From: Crocinitomicaceae bacterium
Lineage (GTDB): Bacteria > Bacteroidota > Bacteroidia > Flavobacteriales_D > Sanyastnellaceae
DNA: 43,996 nt
Assembly (NCBI GenBank): GCA_002693775.1
Contig: NZRP01000045.1
Span: 89,014-133,009, forward strand
Reading direction: 5' to 3'
Shown: piece after piece, positions 42,893-43,996 of the stretch
Layout of the letters: the number at the start of each line of letters is the position of its first letter
Position numbering within the stretch: the first letter of the stretch is position 1
Position numbers and translations under genes: made by a program
The notes under the pieces: generated by a model
Told to the model about the DNA's origin: nothing
The model's database searches: none
Seen by the model: only the letters and a program-made list of their open reading frames with translations

Positions 42893-42918
42893 ACTTCGCG
42901 CACATAAATGTGCGAAGT
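42893..42918 (+). terminator. Hairpin after the mini-protein gene, weak terminator
   Basis: ACTTCG and CACAT pair with ATGTG and CGAAGT, with a two-base bulge on the left arm. Only a short T-rich tail (TCTTGTT) follows. It could end the HU-TPR-mini-protein transcript, or act as a leader hairpin of rng. Confidence 0.45.
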
Positions 42919-42932
42919 TCTTGTTACATGTA

Positions 42933-42957
42933 TTAGTCTAACGGATCGTTAGTCTAA
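42933..42957. repeat. Direct and inverted repeat upstream of rng
   Basis: TTAGTCTAA occurs at 42933-42941 and again at 42949-42957, 16 bases apart. The bases between form an inverted repeat, CTAACG-GAT-CGTTAG (42938-42952). It lies just before the rng start at 42969. It could be an operator or a structured leader. Confidence 0.55.
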
Positions 42958-42968
42958 ATTCACGTGCG

Positions 42969-43996
42969 TTGAAATCGGAATTAATAATTAATTCTACCTC
43001 AAAAGGGGTGGAGCTAGCTGTACTAGAAGAAGGAAAACTAGTTGAGCTACACCGCGATCCAGGTGAGACTTCCTACAGAGTAGGAGATATCTATTTAGGT
43101 CGGGTTAGGAAAGTAATGCCTAATCTAAACGCTGGATTTATTGACGTAGGATACGATAGAGATGCCTTTTTGCACCATAGTGATCTTGGGGCCCAGTATA
43201 AAACTTTCCAAAAATGGACCAAGCTGGTCATATCTGGGAAGCAACCAGTTTCTAAAATTGACAAGTTCAAGAAGGAAGCTGATATTAACAAGAAAGGAAA
43301 TATGCAGGACTATGTCAGCTCTTCTCAACTTGTTCTTGTACAGGTAGCAAAAGAACCTATTAGCAGTAAAGGGCCAAGGCTAACAGCCGACGTTACTCTG
43401 CCTGGGCGTTTCCTTGTACTTGTTCCTTTCTCTGACAAGGTAAACTTATCGAGCAAGCTTAGAAATGAGAAAGAAAAGAAGCGTTTAAAGAGTCTGATTA
43501 ATAGTATTAGGCCTCCAGGGTTTGGCATAATTGTGAGAACTGTAGCTGAGGGAAAGAGATCCGCGGATTTGCATAGTGACCTTAGTGATCTTATGAAAAG
43601 GTGGGATGAGATGTATAATGGTCTTAAGCGTGCGAAGCCAGGGAAGAGAATTCTAGGTGAGCTTAATAAGACTAGTACAGTACTAAGAGATGTACTTCGT
43701 CCTGAGTGTGAGATGATCAGAGTCAATGATGAGAAACTAGCTGATGAGGTTAAAACCTATCTAGGTAGCATAGGTTCTGATAAGGTTGATATGGTGAAGT
43801 TTAACAAGGATAAAGACTTGTTTAACACCCTATCGATTCACAGACAGGTGAAAGCAACATTTGGTAAGACTGTGAATCTCAAGAACGGGGCTTACCTAAT
43901 TATTGAGCAGACTGAGGCGATGTTTGTTATCGATGTAAACAGTGGTGGAAGAAAGAAGGGGGCTACTTCGCAAGAGGAAAATGCTCTTATCACCAA
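42969..43996 (+). CDS. rng: Ribonuclease G/E family protein (partial, N-terminal part)
   Basis: An RNase G/E that cuts RNA at 5'-monophosphorylated, AU-rich sites, in rRNA maturation and decay. The window holds 342 codons. The frame has no ATG near its start: a TAA lies at 42939-42941, and the only sensible start after it is TTG at 42969, giving (M)KSELIINSTSKGVELAVLEE. This matches the usual RNase G start. The S1-like domain (VGDIYLGRVRKVMPNLNAGF, then FLHHSDLG) and the catalytic DVNSGG near residue 320 are visible. The C-terminal part is off the edge. Confidence 0.92.
   Translation, partial: MKSELIINSTSKGVELAVLEEGKLVELHRDPGETSYRVGDIYLGRVRKVMPNLNAGFIDVGYDRDAFLHHSDLGAQYKTFQKWTKLVISGKQPVSKIDKFKKEADINKKGNMQDYVSSSQLVLVQVAKEPISSKGPRLTADVTLPGRFLVLVPFSDKVNLSSKLRNEKEKKRLKSLINSIRPPGFGIIVRTVAEGKRSADLHSDLSDLMKRWDEMYNGLKRAKPGKRILGELNKTSTVLRDVLRPECEMIRVNDEKLADEVKTYLGSIGSDKVDMVKFNKDKDLFNTLSIHRQVKATFGKTVNLKNGAYLIIEQTEAMFVIDVNSGGRKKGATSQEENALIT

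Noticed and set aside
43325-43726. Minus-strand frame of about 133 codons
   Set aside because: It is antisense to rng, whose protein matches RNase G/E throughout.

Overview
The window looks like a compact chromosome segment from a Bacteroidota bacterium of the Flavobacteriales type. Evidence: the gliding genes gldD and gldE, a secreted protein with a type IX secretion (T9SS) C-terminal sorting domain, a SusC/RagA-style TonB-dependent receptor, the AURKAIP1/COX24-like basic mini-protein next to HU and RNase G, no Shine-Dalgarno sequences, and several promoter elements of the Bacteroidota form TAnnTTTG. Nearly every base is coding. The longest non-coding gaps are about 130-170 bases. There is no CRISPR array, insertion sequence or rRNA. 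The nearest named genus cannot be read from the sequence.

Layout. 1-8.4 kb: partial kdsD diverging from recQ, then an M20 amidohydrolase and a half-size TSUP permease on the minus strand. These are followed by a large exported protein with a dead peptidase-like domain, a propeller and a barrel, a divergent metallo-beta-lactamase-fold hydrolase, and a small lipoprotein. 8.4-17 kb: a candidate phosphate block with a TonB-dependent receptor, a T9SS-exported beta-helix-like protein, a PiT-like phosphate transporter preceded by a 28-residue membrane ORF, and the two-component pair phoR/phoB. 17-21.9 kb: a double VOC protein, a PlsC-like acyltransferase and pheT, which run head to tail into phoB-phoR. 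tRNA-Pro(GGG) diverges from pheT. 22-24.4 kb: an AT-rich SulP anion-transporter cassette. 24.4-31.7 kb: a lipoprotein, a cyclophilin-parvulin fusion, pheS, an M28 peptidase, cysS, a threonine-dehydrogenase-like SDR and queA. 31.7-41.7 kb: a long minus-strand run of envelope genes (PpiD-like, CNNM, small membrane protein, lptC, TPR protein, outer-membrane protein, coaX, gldD, gldE, ssb). 41.8 kb to the end: HU, a TPR lipoprotein, the basic mini-protein and the start of rng.

How they work together. The most suggestive unit is 8.4-17 kb. Three direct repeats of the TTAACA type at exact 11-base spacing, the geometry of PhoB/PhoP boxes, lie in the 3' end of phoR. They face the mini-ORF and the PiT-like gene. 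A weaker pair lies just upstream of the T9SS protein. This suggests a PhoB-controlled route for phosphate, or a phosphorylated ligand, from the cell surface (T9SS protein plus TonB receptor) to the inner membrane (PiT-like). That is inference from context and motif. The second notable object is the lipoprotein at 24.9 kb. A parvulin domain sits inside the C-terminal end of a cyclophilin, and that parvulin is about 57% identical, without gaps, to the one in the PpiD-like chaperone 7 kb away.
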